Of a DNA stretch of 64,000 nucleotides, positions 33,965 to 42,063 are shown in pieces. Location: assembly GCF_002368295.1 (NCBI RefSeq), contig NZ_AP018248.1:310001-374000 (forward strand). Direction: 5' to 3'. Position 1 is the first letter of the stretch. Every line of letters begins with the position of its first letter. Made by a program: the position numbers and the translations under genes. The stretch is from Tolypothrix tenuis PCC 7101. GTDB taxonomy: Bacteria > Cyanobacteriota > Cyanobacteriia > Cyanobacteriales > Nostocaceae. The notes beneath the pieces were generated by a model, which saw only the letters and a list, made by a program, of their open reading frames with translations, searched no databases and had not been told where the DNA came from.

Positions 33965-35258
33965 AAGCCTGCTTATCAATAGAAACTGTGGGTGAAAGAT
34001 TTACAATACCTGACCAACGTATAGAATTTGTATTTTTTAAAACTTTTAATACGGAAACATTATGAGCATAAAGCAAAGTACGTTCAAATGTACTTTCTCC
34101 AATAACACCATCAGCAATACCAAATGTAATTGTGTATTCTCCCTCCATTAAAGGTACGTAAAAACGGAAGCAAATTTCTACTAAAGTAGCGCTATCTACT
34201 CGACCGATGCTTTTTCCCATACACCAGGTATTGGTTTCAAAAATTACCTCACCTGTCTTCTCTCGGATTTTAAATCCGATATGTGGATCTGCATAGGATT
34301 GAAGAAATAAAATTCCTATGGATAATTGCAATAATTGCTCGCTAATAGCTACTAATATTTCTTCTCCTTGCTCATCCAAGAATCTGATAAACTTTATACT
34401 AACATCTGGAGCATTAATTACTACTTCATCAACAGCACTTGTTACAGAAGATTCCTGCTCTAATTTACGAGAGCCATCTTCTGAGATAATATCGATTTTA
34501 ACTGCATCTGGTTGCACATCATTCTTCTGCAGAAGTTTAGCTTCATATAAATCGATTACTTGTTTTGGTTGTGCATCTAAGATTAATTTCCCACCTTCTA
34601 ATAGCAAGGCTCTACTGCAGAGTTTATGTACAGCTGTTGAATCATGGGAAACAAATAACAGAGTTGTACCGATATCTCTCAATTTTCTAATGCGTTCATA
34701 ACATTTTTGTTGGAAATAAATATCTCCAACGGCCAGTGCTTCATCTACTATGAGAATTTCGGGATTAACATTCACCGCTACGGCAAATGCTAGCCGCACA
34801 AACATCCCACTGGAATAGGTTTTTACTGGCTGGTCGATAAAACTACCAATATCAGCAAATTTTTCTATTTCAATAAATTTATGTTCTATTTCTTCTTTAT
34901 TTAAACCTAGAATTTGACCATTAAAAAATACATTTTGTCGTCCTGTAAATTCTGGATTAAAGCCGCTACCTAATTCCAATAAGGCAGAAACTCGCCCATT
35001 TACTACTACTTCTCCTGTAGTGGGTGTGAGCGTTCTAGCAATAATCTGTAATAACGTACTTTTACCAGAGCCATTTTGTCCGATAATTCCTAAAGTTTCA
35101 CCTTGATAAAGTTCTAGGTTAATATCTTTTAACGCCCAGAACTCTTGAGAATGAATGCTTTTCGGTATTAAAATTTCTTTGAGCCGATCTATAGGACGAG
35201 CATAACGCTTATAGCATTTTGAGACATTTTTTAGCGAAATTGCAATCTCATCACCCAT
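33957..35258 (-). CDS. wzt: ABC exporter ATP-binding protein, Wzt-like with carbohydrate-binding tail
   Basis: 433 residues from ATG 35258 (an upstream GTG adds four). Walker A is GQNGSGKST (60-68), the signature YSSGMFVRLAFAV, and Walker B ILIVDEALAVGD with the usual FVSHD H-loop. After the ~240-residue nucleotide-binding domain comes a ~180-residue C-terminal domain (VSIKFIRFLDEQGEEIL, LQSYADPHIGFKIREKTGEV, GEYTITFGIADG). This fits Wzt-C, which in known systems recognises the modified end of the O-polysaccharide. With the upstream permease it forms a Wzm/Wzt exporter. Confidence 0.93.
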   Translation of the reverse strand: MGDEIAISLKNVSKCYKRYARPIDRLKEILIPKSIHSQEFWALKDINLELYQGETLGIIGQNGSGKSTLLQIIARTLTPTTGEVVVNGRVSALLELGSGFNPEFTGRQNVFFNGQILGLNKEEIEHKFIEIEKFADIGSFIDQPVKTYSSGMFVRLAFAVAVNVNPEILIVDEALAVGDIYFQQKCYERIRKLRDIGTTLLFVSHDSTAVHKLCSRALLLEGGKLILDAQPKQVIDLYEAKLLQKNDVQPDAVKIDIISEDGSRKLEQESSVTSAVDEVVINAPDVSIKFIRFLDEQGEEILVAISEQLLQLSIGILFLQSYADPHIGFKIREKTGEVIFETNTWCMGKSIGRVDSATLVEICFRFYVPLMEGEYTITFGIADGVIGESTFERTLLYAHNVSVLKVLKNTNSIRWSGIVNLSPTVSIDKQAYV

Positions 35259-35362
35259 AGCATCGCACACTTACTACTAGCAGATCTGAAAAATTAGACA
35301 AGATATCAACCCAGCGATCGCATGATTTTTTATGAAGCTCAATTTGGGTTAATTCCCCAGAT

Positions 35363-36208
35363 TTATAACACATCAGCAAAGGCCGGACGCAACCGTCTAT
35401 ATAGGGAAAACCCACAGCCAAATACCACCAAGGAAACTATAAAAGCCACTCCCCATTCACCCCAGTGTTTTACCTCCCCGACTAAAATTAAATCACGATA
35501 TACTTCTGCGATCGCAGCTATGGGATTTAACCAAAATATCCAACTGCGCCATTGCTCAGGAATAGTAGATGCGGGATAGACAAGCGGTGTTGCATAAAAC
35601 CAGATATTTAGGATTACCCCTAAAGTCTGAGGAATATCCCGCAAAAACACTGTCAGTCCTGCTGTCAAGTAACCTAATCCGGCTGTAAGCAATAATTGTG
35701 TTAACCAGACTAAGGGTAACAACGCCAATGTAGTATGTAAAGTATGGGCACTGATAGCTACAAAAAAAATCAATGCCATTAAGCCAAAAGAGCTTTCAAT
35801 AAATGTTGATAAAATTGGCACTAAGGGTAATAAAGCTAAGGGAAAAACTACTTTTTTGACTAAATTTGGCTGTGTAACTACGGAGTTAGCAGATTGAATT
35901 AGTCCGCCTGTAAATGCAATCCAAGGTAGTAAGCCGGCAAATAACCACAAACCAAAAGTAAAATTATTGTCTGGTAAAGTTTTCAGGGTTAATTTGACTT
36001 TGAGAACAATGGAGAATACATAGGTGTAAATTAATAATTGCGATAGCTGATTCAGCAAAGGCCATAAATTGCCTAAAACGGAACCTTTGTATCGCCCTTC
36101 TAAGTCTCTTCTGACCAAAGTTCTGAGTAAATCAAACTTTACCCATAATCTTTGATCTACTGGTAGAATACGCCTCAAACTTCCTGCTTTACGTACAACT
36201 CCTCGCAT
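35363..36208 (-). CDS. wzm: ABC exporter permease, Wzm-like
   Basis: 281 residues from ATG 36208; an upstream TTG at 36220 with GGGAG six bases before it is a fair alternative. Six hydrophobic helices follow a cytosolic lead containing LLRTLVRRDLEGRYKGSVLG, then the ABC-2 signature region LWPLLNQLSQLLIYTYVFS, and near the end PEQWRSWIFWLNPIAAIAEVYRD. This is the polysaccharide-export permease family. First gene of the minus-strand glycan cluster; 92-105 bp separate it from the ATPase gene. Confidence 0.92.
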   Translation of the reverse strand: MRGVVRKAGSLRRILPVDQRLWVKFDLLRTLVRRDLEGRYKGSVLGNLWPLLNQLSQLLIYTYVFSIVLKVKLTLKTLPDNNFTFGLWLFAGLLPWIAFTGGLIQSANSVVTQPNLVKKVVFPLALLPLVPILSTFIESSFGLMALIFFVAISAHTLHTTLALLPLVWLTQLLLTAGLGYLTAGLTVFLRDIPQTLGVILNIWFYATPLVYPASTIPEQWRSWIFWLNPIAAIAEVYRDLILVGEVKHWGEWGVAFIVSLVVFGCGFSLYRRLRPAFADVL

Positions 36209-36651
36209 TGTTCTTAGCAATTTCTGCTCCCTTGCTCATTACAGATGGCATCCTAGTGCTATTGATGAAGCTAATTAGTGATTAAGGTTCCCTTTGCATG
36301 ACTAAATAAGCAAATCATTATACCAATTTCAGCAGTCTTTGCAAAATACCAATATGTATCAAAATCGCTGATGTAAATCTTGAGCAAATTATCTATGGCA
36401 CAATACAGTTCAGAGTTGTGGAAACAGCTAGCTCAATTGGGGGAAAATCCCCTAAACCCCTCCAAAATTATTGTTGAGTAACTAGTTTTTTGGTGTTTTT
36501 GTCAATTAATTTTCTTAACTCAACCGTATTGATCTATGGCAGCATTTTTACTACTTGATATTAATAGAAAATACTGTCTTGAATTAATTTGCTTTAATAT
36601 CAATAAAATGTCAGGCAAGGTGATAATTAGAAAAAATTAAACGCAGATTAA
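36209..36651. other. Spacer upstream of the glycan operon
   Basis: 443 AT-rich bp. It includes GGGGGAAAATCCCC (about 36437-36450), a small palindrome. It must hold the promoter of the exporter operon, but no operator is recognisable. Confidence 0.5.
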
Positions 36652-37407
36652 TCAACTCAAATTATCAGGATCTACGCCTAGCGAACGTACATACTCTGCC
36701 AATTTTTCTGCACGTTGCCTTTCCTGTTCTGCACGTTGCCTTTCCTGTTCTGCTTTTTCTGCCAGGGTAGGTACCCAGCCCTGTGCATTATACCAACGCA
36801 ACCATAAACCTGTGATCTGCTGATAAGTGCCTTGCCACAATCCTAATCCCAGTTCTAACTCTTCTAGCCAAAAGCGGTTTTCTGTTAGAGATATTGCTTC
36901 ATAACGACTGCCTATAAGTTGAAAGATCCTCAGATGATTTTCGTAGCGATCGTATACGACATAGTAAGGAACCCGCAAAACACGTTCATAAACTTCCCAT
37001 TTAGTTGGCGGTTGATTGACTTCCCTGAGAGTTCTTCCTAAGTCTTCTTGTTCTGTACCGGGTGAAAGTAATTCAACTACTAAAAATGGATTAATTCCTT
37101 CTTGCCAAACAACGTAACTTAAGCGTAAGTCTTGCTGTTGGCTAGCACCAGCTACCCCTAAAACTACGTACCAATCGGGCCTTTTGTACCACAAAGGATG
37201 GCGAGGATTGTAGTACAGGTTTAAATCGCTAGCCAGTAAAATTTCTGTGGGTAAATAGTTGGGAGGTTGACAAGTTTCAGTTAATAAATCAGCCTGAATA
37301 CAGTGAAATTCGTCCGGCAAGCCTGATTCCCCTATTAATTCGCTGGGTAAATCATACATCGTCGGCATTGTTTCTTGGGGCGGGCGCGGCGGATTTGGAT
37401 CGTACAT
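36652..37407 (-). CDS. Uma2 family endonuclease-fold protein (DUF820)
   Basis: 251 residues from ATG 37407 (the frame continues six codons upstream to a TTG). Family marks are ILLASDLNLYYNPRHPLWYK, RPDWYVVLGV, INPFLVVELLSPGTEQEDLG (PD-(D/E)XK core) and VYERVLRVPYYVVYDRYEN. The C-terminus carries a repeated coiled-coil EQERQRAEQERQRAEKLAEY, which is common in this group. The family is highly multiplied in cyanobacteria with no settled function; nuclease activity is a fold prediction. A second, shorter member lies at 52817-53368. Confidence 0.85.
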   Translation of the reverse strand: MYDPNPPRPPQETMPTMYDLPSELIGESGLPDEFHCIQADLLTETCQPPNYLPTEILLASDLNLYYNPRHPLWYKRPDWYVVLGVAGASQQQDLRLSYVVWQEGINPFLVVELLSPGTEQEDLGRTLREVNQPPTKWEVYERVLRVPYYVVYDRYENHLRIFQLIGSRYEAISLTENRFWLEELELGLGLWQGTYQQITGLWLRWYNAQGWVPTLAEKAEQERQRAEQERQRAEKLAEYVRSLGVDPDNLS

Positions 37408-37614
37408 GGCTGCTCGTTGACGCAAAGAAAGCGATTTTTTACTTAAATCAAATTATCAGGGTTAACTCTTAGCTATCGCAGACAGTTTATCAATTGATGT
37501 TGTGATTGATTATTTGTTGCCTGATTGTTGATCTACCTCATCATCCTAAATGTATTACAGAAGAGTCACGGATTCAGTTAAACTGAGACTTGGTTTATTG
37601 CATTATATCTAGGC

Positions 37615-37809
37615 ATGGAAATCGGACAGAAGGTTAAGGTCTTTCGTTTGCGCGATCGCGTATCTCCCGCTGTTGTAAAAAAATTAGGACAAGTTGGTAC
37701 TATCCTCGGCTACAAAATGACAGATGGTAGCAGTGTGGGTATAGTGGTGCAATTTGAAGATAATTTCTCCACTTGGTTTTTTGAAGATGAGCTAAAAGTC
37801 GTACAGTAG
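37615..37809 (+). CDS. petP: PetP-like cytochrome b6f subunit (DUF2862)
   Basis: 64 residues, MEIGQKVKVFRLRDRVSPAV, then VGTILGYKMTDGSSVGIVV and FSTWFFEDELKVV, an SH3-like small beta barrel. It matches my memory of Ssr2998/PetP, a peripheral cyanobacterial b6f subunit that tunes electron transport. Ferredoxin-thioredoxin reductase variable chain has a similar fold but a different sequence pattern. It is 72 bp upstream of the Get3d-like gene on the same strand, possibly co-transcribed. Confidence 0.8.
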   Translation: MEIGQKVKVFRLRDRVSPAVVKKLGQVGTILGYKMTDGSSVGIVVQFEDNFSTWFFEDELKVVQ

Positions 37810-37881
37810 GCGGAAGCACAGAATATTTGCCGAGTGCTAAGTTGGAGTTGAAAACATCGGCGGTAAGGTGGAAATCAACTA

Positions 37882-38982
37882 ATGACTCTGATATTGACAT
37901 TTTTGGGCAAAGGCGGCATTGCTCGTACCAAAATTGCGATCGCCGCCGCTAAATTATTGGCTAGCGAAGGCAAGCGCGTACTTCTGGCTGGATTGGCAGA
38001 ACCAACATTACCGATTCTGCTAGAAACTAGCCTAACACCCGACCCTCAAGAAATTGCTCCCAATTTGCAAGTAGTACAGTTTCAAGCATCTGTATTATTA
38101 GAACGCCAATGGGAAGAAGTGAAAAAACTGGAGGCGCAATATCTCCGCACACCAATTATTAAAGATGTTTTTGGTCAAGAATTGGTGGTATTGCCGGGGA
38201 TGGATGGTGCTTTAGCCTTAAATGCAATCCGTGAATATGATGCCAGTGGCAAATATGATGTGATTGTTTATGATGGCACAGGTGATGCTTCTGGTTTACG
38301 AATGTTGGGATTACCAGAGTCTTTGAGTTGGTATATGCGACGCTTTCGGCAATTAATTGTTAACTCAGATTTGGGGAAAACAATCGCTGAATCGCCTTTA
38401 ATTCAACCACTGATTAGCACTCTGTTCAATTTTAATTGGACAGCAGATAACTTCGCTCAACCGACTAATCAAGTTAATAATTTTTTAGAAAAGGGTAAAG
38501 CTGCCCTTGCCAATCCCCAGCGTGTTGCTGCCTTTTTGGTAACTACACCAGATCCAATTGAGGTAGCCAGCAGCCGTTATTTATGGGGTAGCGCGCAACA
38601 AATCGGTGTGACGGTTGGTGGTGTAATTGTTGTGTCTTCCGAGACCAACCCCAATCTCACAGAGGAATTTAGCCCTCTGTCCATTAGTGTAGTGCCTGAT
38701 GCCTCAACTGGTGAATGGCGATCGCTCATGGATGCCCTACCAGATTTTGCTCAGGAAGCACTAAAAGCTCCCAAACCCATAGAAGTAGATACCCATAACC
38801 GTCAGGTACGATTATTTTTACCTGGATTTGATAAAAAACAAGTCAAGCTAACTCAGTATGGGCCGGAAGTAACTGTGGAAGCAGGCGACCAACGGCGCAA
38901 TATTGACCTTCCACCTTCTTTAAGTGGAAAACCCATTACTGGGGCGAAGTTTCAGAACAGTTATTTGATCATTTCGTTTTAA
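37882..38982 (+). CDS. Get3/ArsA-fold ATPase with C-terminal alpha-crystallin-like domain (Get3d type)
   Basis: 366 residues. The N-terminus LTFLGKGGIARTKIAIAAAK is a deviant P-loop: the first signature lysine (K10) is present, but the second position, normally GKT, reads ART (R15). Then VIVYDGTGDASGLRMLGLPE covers the switch region. The last ~85 residues (IEVDTHNRQVRLFLPGFDKK, then VTVEAGDQRRNIDLPPSL) form an alpha-crystallin-like beta domain ending ISF. This architecture fits Get3d of photosynthetic organisms. Cargo and ATP turnover are uncertain given the P-loop. It lies between PetP and chlorophyll synthase, a photosynthesis-linked neighbourhood. Confidence 0.88.
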   Translation: MTLILTFLGKGGIARTKIAIAAAKLLASEGKRVLLAGLAEPTLPILLETSLTPDPQEIAPNLQVVQFQASVLLERQWEEVKKLEAQYLRTPIIKDVFGQELVVLPGMDGALALNAIREYDASGKYDVIVYDGTGDASGLRMLGLPESLSWYMRRFRQLIVNSDLGKTIAESPLIQPLISTLFNFNWTADNFAQPTNQVNNFLEKGKAALANPQRVAAFLVTTPDPIEVASSRYLWGSAQQIGVTVGGVIVVSSETNPNLTEEFSPLSISVVPDASTGEWRSLMDALPDFAQEALKAPKPIEVDTHNRQVRLFLPGFDKKQVKLTQYGPEVTVEAGDQRRNIDLPPSLSGKPITGAKFQNSYLIISF

Positions 38983-38993
38983 GTTAGAGATAG

Positions 38994-39178
38994 TGGGGAC
39001 TGGGGATTGGGGACTGGGGACTGGGGACTGGGGACTAGGTAAATGAGGGAAGGCAAAAATCTTAATGCCCTATGCCCCATGCCCCATGACGGCAGTTGCT
39101 ACAACGGAGGAGACCTCCGCAACGCACTGCCTCCCCCATGCCCAATCCCCAATGCCCTATGCCCTATGCCCAATTAAT
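38994..39178. repeat. STRR block upstream of chlG
   Basis: GGGGACT heptamers (38994-39040) lead into CCCTATG/CCCCATG heptamers flanking a short unit reading CGGCAGTTGCTACAACGG and AACGCACTGCCTC. The same unit recurs in reverse orientation at about 62780-62835, again beside STRR. The chlG frame is open through this block, but the gene starts after it. Confidence 0.85.
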
Positions 39179-39181
39179 CTT

Positions 39182-40222
39182 ATGTCTGAATCATCTCCCA
39201 TTACTCCAAATTCCAATTCGGCGGAAGCAATAGAGTCCGTTAATACTACTGAAGAGATCACCGCAGTTGGCGATCGCAGTTCTAAAACTCGGCAACTGTT
39301 GGGGATGAAAGGCGCAGCACCAGGGGAAACCTCGATTTGGAAAATCCGGTTGCAACTGATGAAGCCGATTACCTGGATTCCCCTGATTTGGGGTGTAGTC
39401 TGCGGTGCGGCTTCTTCGGGTAACTATACTTGGACGCTGGAAAATGTGTTGAAGGCGGCGGCTTGTATGTTGCTTTCCGGCCCCTTGCTAACGGGTTATA
39501 CCCAAACCATCAATGATTTCTATGATCGCGAAATTGATGCGATTAACGAGCCTTACCGTCCTATTCCTTCTGGTGCTATTTCCGTACCCCAAGTAATTAC
39601 GCAGATAGTTGTATTATTACTTGGTGGTATTGGTTTAGCTTTTGTACTGGATTTGTGGGCTGGTCATGACTTCCCCAACATTACAGTGTTGGCTATCTTT
39701 GGTACTTTTATTGCCTACATCTATTCAGCGCCACCACTGAAGCTGAAGCAAAACGGCTGGTTAGGAAATTATGCCTTAGGAGCCAGCTATATTGCTTTAC
39801 CTTGGTGGGCGGGTCATGCTTTATTTGGCGAACTGAATTGGAAAATTATGGTTCTTACCCTGGTTTACAGTTTAGCTGGACTGGGGATTGCCATTGTTAA
39901 TGACTTCAAGAGCGTAGAAGGCGATCGCCAATTAGGATTACAATCACTACCTGTAATGTTTGGTGTCACTACTGCGGCCTGGATATGTGTAGTGATGATT
40001 GATGTATTTCAAGGATTTATTGCTGCATATCTGGTCAGTATCCATGAGAATTTGTACGCAGCAATTCTTGTACTGTTGATTTTGCCGCAAATTACTTTCC
40101 AAGATATGTACTTTTTGCGTGACCCCTTAAAGAACGATGTGAAGTATCAAGCCAGTGCCCAACCATTCTTAGTCTTAGGAATGCTTGTGGCTGGTTTAGC
40201 ACTAGGTCATGCAGGTATTTGA
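39182..40222 (+). CDS. chlG: Chlorophyll synthase
   Basis: 346 residues, UbiA-type prenyltransferase that attaches phytyl or geranylgeranyl to chlorophyllide, the last step of chlorophyll a synthesis in the thylakoid membrane. The ATG at 39182 is chosen because upstream codons derive from STRR repeat. Motifs are NDFYDREIDAINEPYRPIPS (first Asp-rich site), YSAPPLKLKQNGWLGNYALG and VNDFKSVEGDRQLGLQSLPV (second Asp-rich site), with eight to nine hydrophobic helices. The N-terminal ~45 residues are polar as in other cyanobacterial ChlG. Confidence 0.97.
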   Translation: MSESSPITPNSNSAEAIESVNTTEEITAVGDRSSKTRQLLGMKGAAPGETSIWKIRLQLMKPITWIPLIWGVVCGAASSGNYTWTLENVLKAAACMLLSGPLLTGYTQTINDFYDREIDAINEPYRPIPSGAISVPQVITQIVVLLLGGIGLAFVLDLWAGHDFPNITVLAIFGTFIAYIYSAPPLKLKQNGWLGNYALGASYIALPWWAGHALFGELNWKIMVLTLVYSLAGLGIAIVNDFKSVEGDRQLGLQSLPVMFGVTTAAWICVVMIDVFQGFIAAYLVSIHENLYAAILVLLILPQITFQDMYFLRDPLKNDVKYQASAQPFLVLGMLVAGLALGHAGI

Positions 40223-40313
40223 TTTATACTTCTAGAGTAAGAAGTTTAGATATAGGGGTTAGGAGGTAACATTACTTCTAACTCCTAATTTTTAATTACT
40301 ATCAGAACTTGCC

Positions 40314-40601
40314 GTGTTATACCTAATTGTTGCTTTGATACATGGGATTCAGGCTTTGTTAGTCCCTATTTGCTTTGTTGTTGCTTGGGCTGTCATGATT
40401 CTAGGTGGTTGGAGTTTGTGGTCAGCAGCACGAGATAGCGTCAGTAAAGCCAAGCAAATGCATCAAATACCTTGTACAGGTTGTCAGTTTTTTACCGATA
40501 ATTACCGCCTCAAGTGTACTGTACATCCTTCTATTGCTAATACAGAAGAAGCAATTCACTGTCATGATTTTCAGGCTAAGACCAATTCGATGTATTACTA
40601 A
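40314..40601 (+). CDS. Small membrane protein with Cys-rich C-terminus
   Basis: 95 residues from GTG 40314 (no clear ribosome-binding site). One long hydrophobic region (about 2-37) could span the membrane once or twice. The C-terminal part has IPCTGCQFFTDNYRLKC and EEAIHCHDF, a CxxC plus two further cysteines suggesting metal binding or redox sensing. The pattern looks evolutionarily constrained, but I cannot name the family. Its 92-bp distance from chlG allows co-transcription. Confidence 0.7.
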   Translation: MLYLIVALIHGIQALLVPICFVVAWAVMILGGWSLWSAARDSVSKAKQMHQIPCTGCQFFTDNYRLKCTVHPSIANTEEAIHCHDFQAKTNSMYY

Positions 40602-40628
40602 CAGTCTGTGCCATTAACTTTAATAGTG

Positions 40629-40660
40629 TTGACCGTTTACACTCAACAGTGAACGGTCAA
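40629..40660. terminator. Bidirectional hairpin between convergent genes
   Basis: TTGACCGTTTACACT (40629-40643) pairs with AGTGAACGGTCAA (40648-40660) apart from an unpaired base, around CAAC. It lies 28 bp after the small membrane protein and ~95 bp past the opposite gene's stop. Confidence 0.65.
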
Positions 40661-40754
40661 TTATTCAATAAAGTTATTATGCATTGAAGATGTTTCTTAG
40701 CTTCATGCTATTGGGGAAACGGCATTGGGTGTATTCTATCCTTGTAGTTTCTAC

Positions 40755-41579
40755 CTATTGACTTGCTAACCAAGCCTGTAAATCAGCAAGACTAGTAAAA
40801 TCTAACAGCGCTTCGCTTAAATCTTCCAAAACAGGCAAAGATAAATGAGAAATTGCAGAGCGCGTTTCTTCAGATAGTTCTCCAAACCGCTTAGTTAACA
40901 GTCGGATAACGAGGTTAGCGATCGCTTCTTCTTTAATTTCTTTGTAAACTCTAGTTTCTTTTAATGTGATTCCCAGCATAGCCTCTACTTTCCTTCTGCT
41001 GAATTGTTCAAACTTGTACACCATAATTGTCGTAATTATCTCTATTATGGCTTGACTCGCTTGTTCTGTGACTTCTTGACTAGTTCTGGTTAACAAATAT
41101 CTAGCTTCTTCTGGTGCTTGACTTTCCTCTACAGTAGTCAGTACCATCAGCGCTAACCATAAAGGTAATTGACGAATATCTCCCAACTCATTCAAATACA
41201 CTCGATGCACTTGTTCGCTGTTAAGCAATGAGCGATGGGGATGAACATCACCTTGTTCAATATCGCGTGAAGGATAAATTATGACTGTTTGCCAGTCGCT
41301 AAATCGATGGCGATTACGGTAGAAATATAGTGAAGACTCCGCAAATACTCTTTCGTAAAGCTGTTCATCCTTTTGGAATTGTACCTCGCAGAAATACACA
41401 ACTCCCGCACCTGCATTTTCTGGCGGTAGGAACACTCCATCAATTTCAAATTTGGGTTCTTTAACAGCTACCGAATCAAATCGATAAGCATCAGGATTGC
41501 TGGGAGGATTTGCTAGTAATTGAAACAACAGACTAGGAGATTGTTGAAACAGTTTGTAAAATATTGAATCTCGGCGCAT
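40755..41579 (-). CDS. Rpn/DUF2887-type PD-(D/E)XK nuclease-like protein with DUF4351 tail
   Basis: 274 residues. The N-terminus MRRDSIFYKLFQQSP and FEIDGVFLPPENAGAGVVYF, then CEVQFQKDEQLYERVF, give the D and E-x-Q residues of the PD-(D/E)XK fold found in Rpn (recombination-promoting nuclease, YhgA-like) proteins. The C-terminal ~50 residues (LVIRLLTKRFGELSEETRSA, LADLQAWL) are the DUF4351 module. Numerous paralogues exist in cyanobacteria; biological role unclear. Single gene. Confidence 0.88.
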   Translation of the reverse strand: MRRDSIFYKLFQQSPSLLFQLLANPPSNPDAYRFDSVAVKEPKFEIDGVFLPPENAGAGVVYFCEVQFQKDEQLYERVFAESSLYFYRNRHRFSDWQTVIIYPSRDIEQGDVHPHRSLLNSEQVHRVYLNELGDIRQLPLWLALMVLTTVEESQAPEEARYLLTRTSQEVTEQASQAIIEIITTIMVYKFEQFSRRKVEAMLGITLKETRVYKEIKEEAIANLVIRLLTKRFGELSEETRSAISHLSLPVLEDLSEALLDFTSLADLQAWLASQ

Positions 41580-41714
41580 GAAGTCTTGTCAGAAATCTGT
41601 GTTGCTTGTCTAGGAAATTTTTGGATGTCGGGCATTAAAAATATTTTTATTACTTCCCGTATACGTAGTTCATCAAAACTACACATTCTTAAATATTTGG
41701 TAAATTCACATTTA

Positions 41715-41733
41715 CATAAGCTTTTCTTAACCT
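41715..41733 (+). promoter_or_regulatory. Pho-box-like direct repeat 1
   Basis: CATAAGCT-TTT-CTTAACCT: the second octamer equals the cyanobacterial Pho-box core as I recall it (YTTAAYYW repeats with 3-bp gaps); the first matches at 6 of 8. Confidence 0.45.
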
Positions 41734-41799
41734 GAAACCAGCCACTACATATATTTAATAAAATCAGCTATTTATAAATCTTAAGTAAATGGATCTACT

Positions 41800-41818
41800 C
41801 ATAGCCTGTTCTTAACCT
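41800..41818 (+). promoter_or_regulatory. Pho-box-like direct repeat 2
   Basis: CATAGCCT-GTT-CTTAACCT repeats the layout of the first site 85 bp downstream, with an exact CTTAACCT. Lies ~245 bp upstream of the nuclease/phosphatase start. SphR/PhoB control is inferred. Confidence 0.5.
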
Positions 41819-42063
41819 TCACCCAGTAAATCCTAAGTAACTATTTACATCTGTAGAAATACAGAGTGCTGATTTTATGCAATGAACAAAAGAATACTCA
41901 ACAAGGTACGACCTGTTTCAACATAGGCCGTGATTCTTTGCGTCCTCATTCATTTGTCTTACTTTGGCTCAGTTTGATTCTCTGCATGATTGCATCCAAT
42001 CATTAATCTGCTTTTGACAATTTGCGAAAAACTCTCACCGCTACTTTACTAGGAGATTTTTTG

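Larger units (their letters stand above)
41580..42063. other. Promoter region of the large RTX protein
   Basis: 484 AT-rich bp between divergent genes. It contains two Pho-box-like sites (listed separately) and an AGGAG about 8 bp before the ATG at 42064. No small gene seen. Confidence 0.6.

Noticed and set aside
37615..37809. Ferredoxin-thioredoxin reductase variable chain
   Set aside because: Same small SH3-like size, but the MEIGQKV...TWFFEDEL pattern fits PetP/DUF2862 instead.
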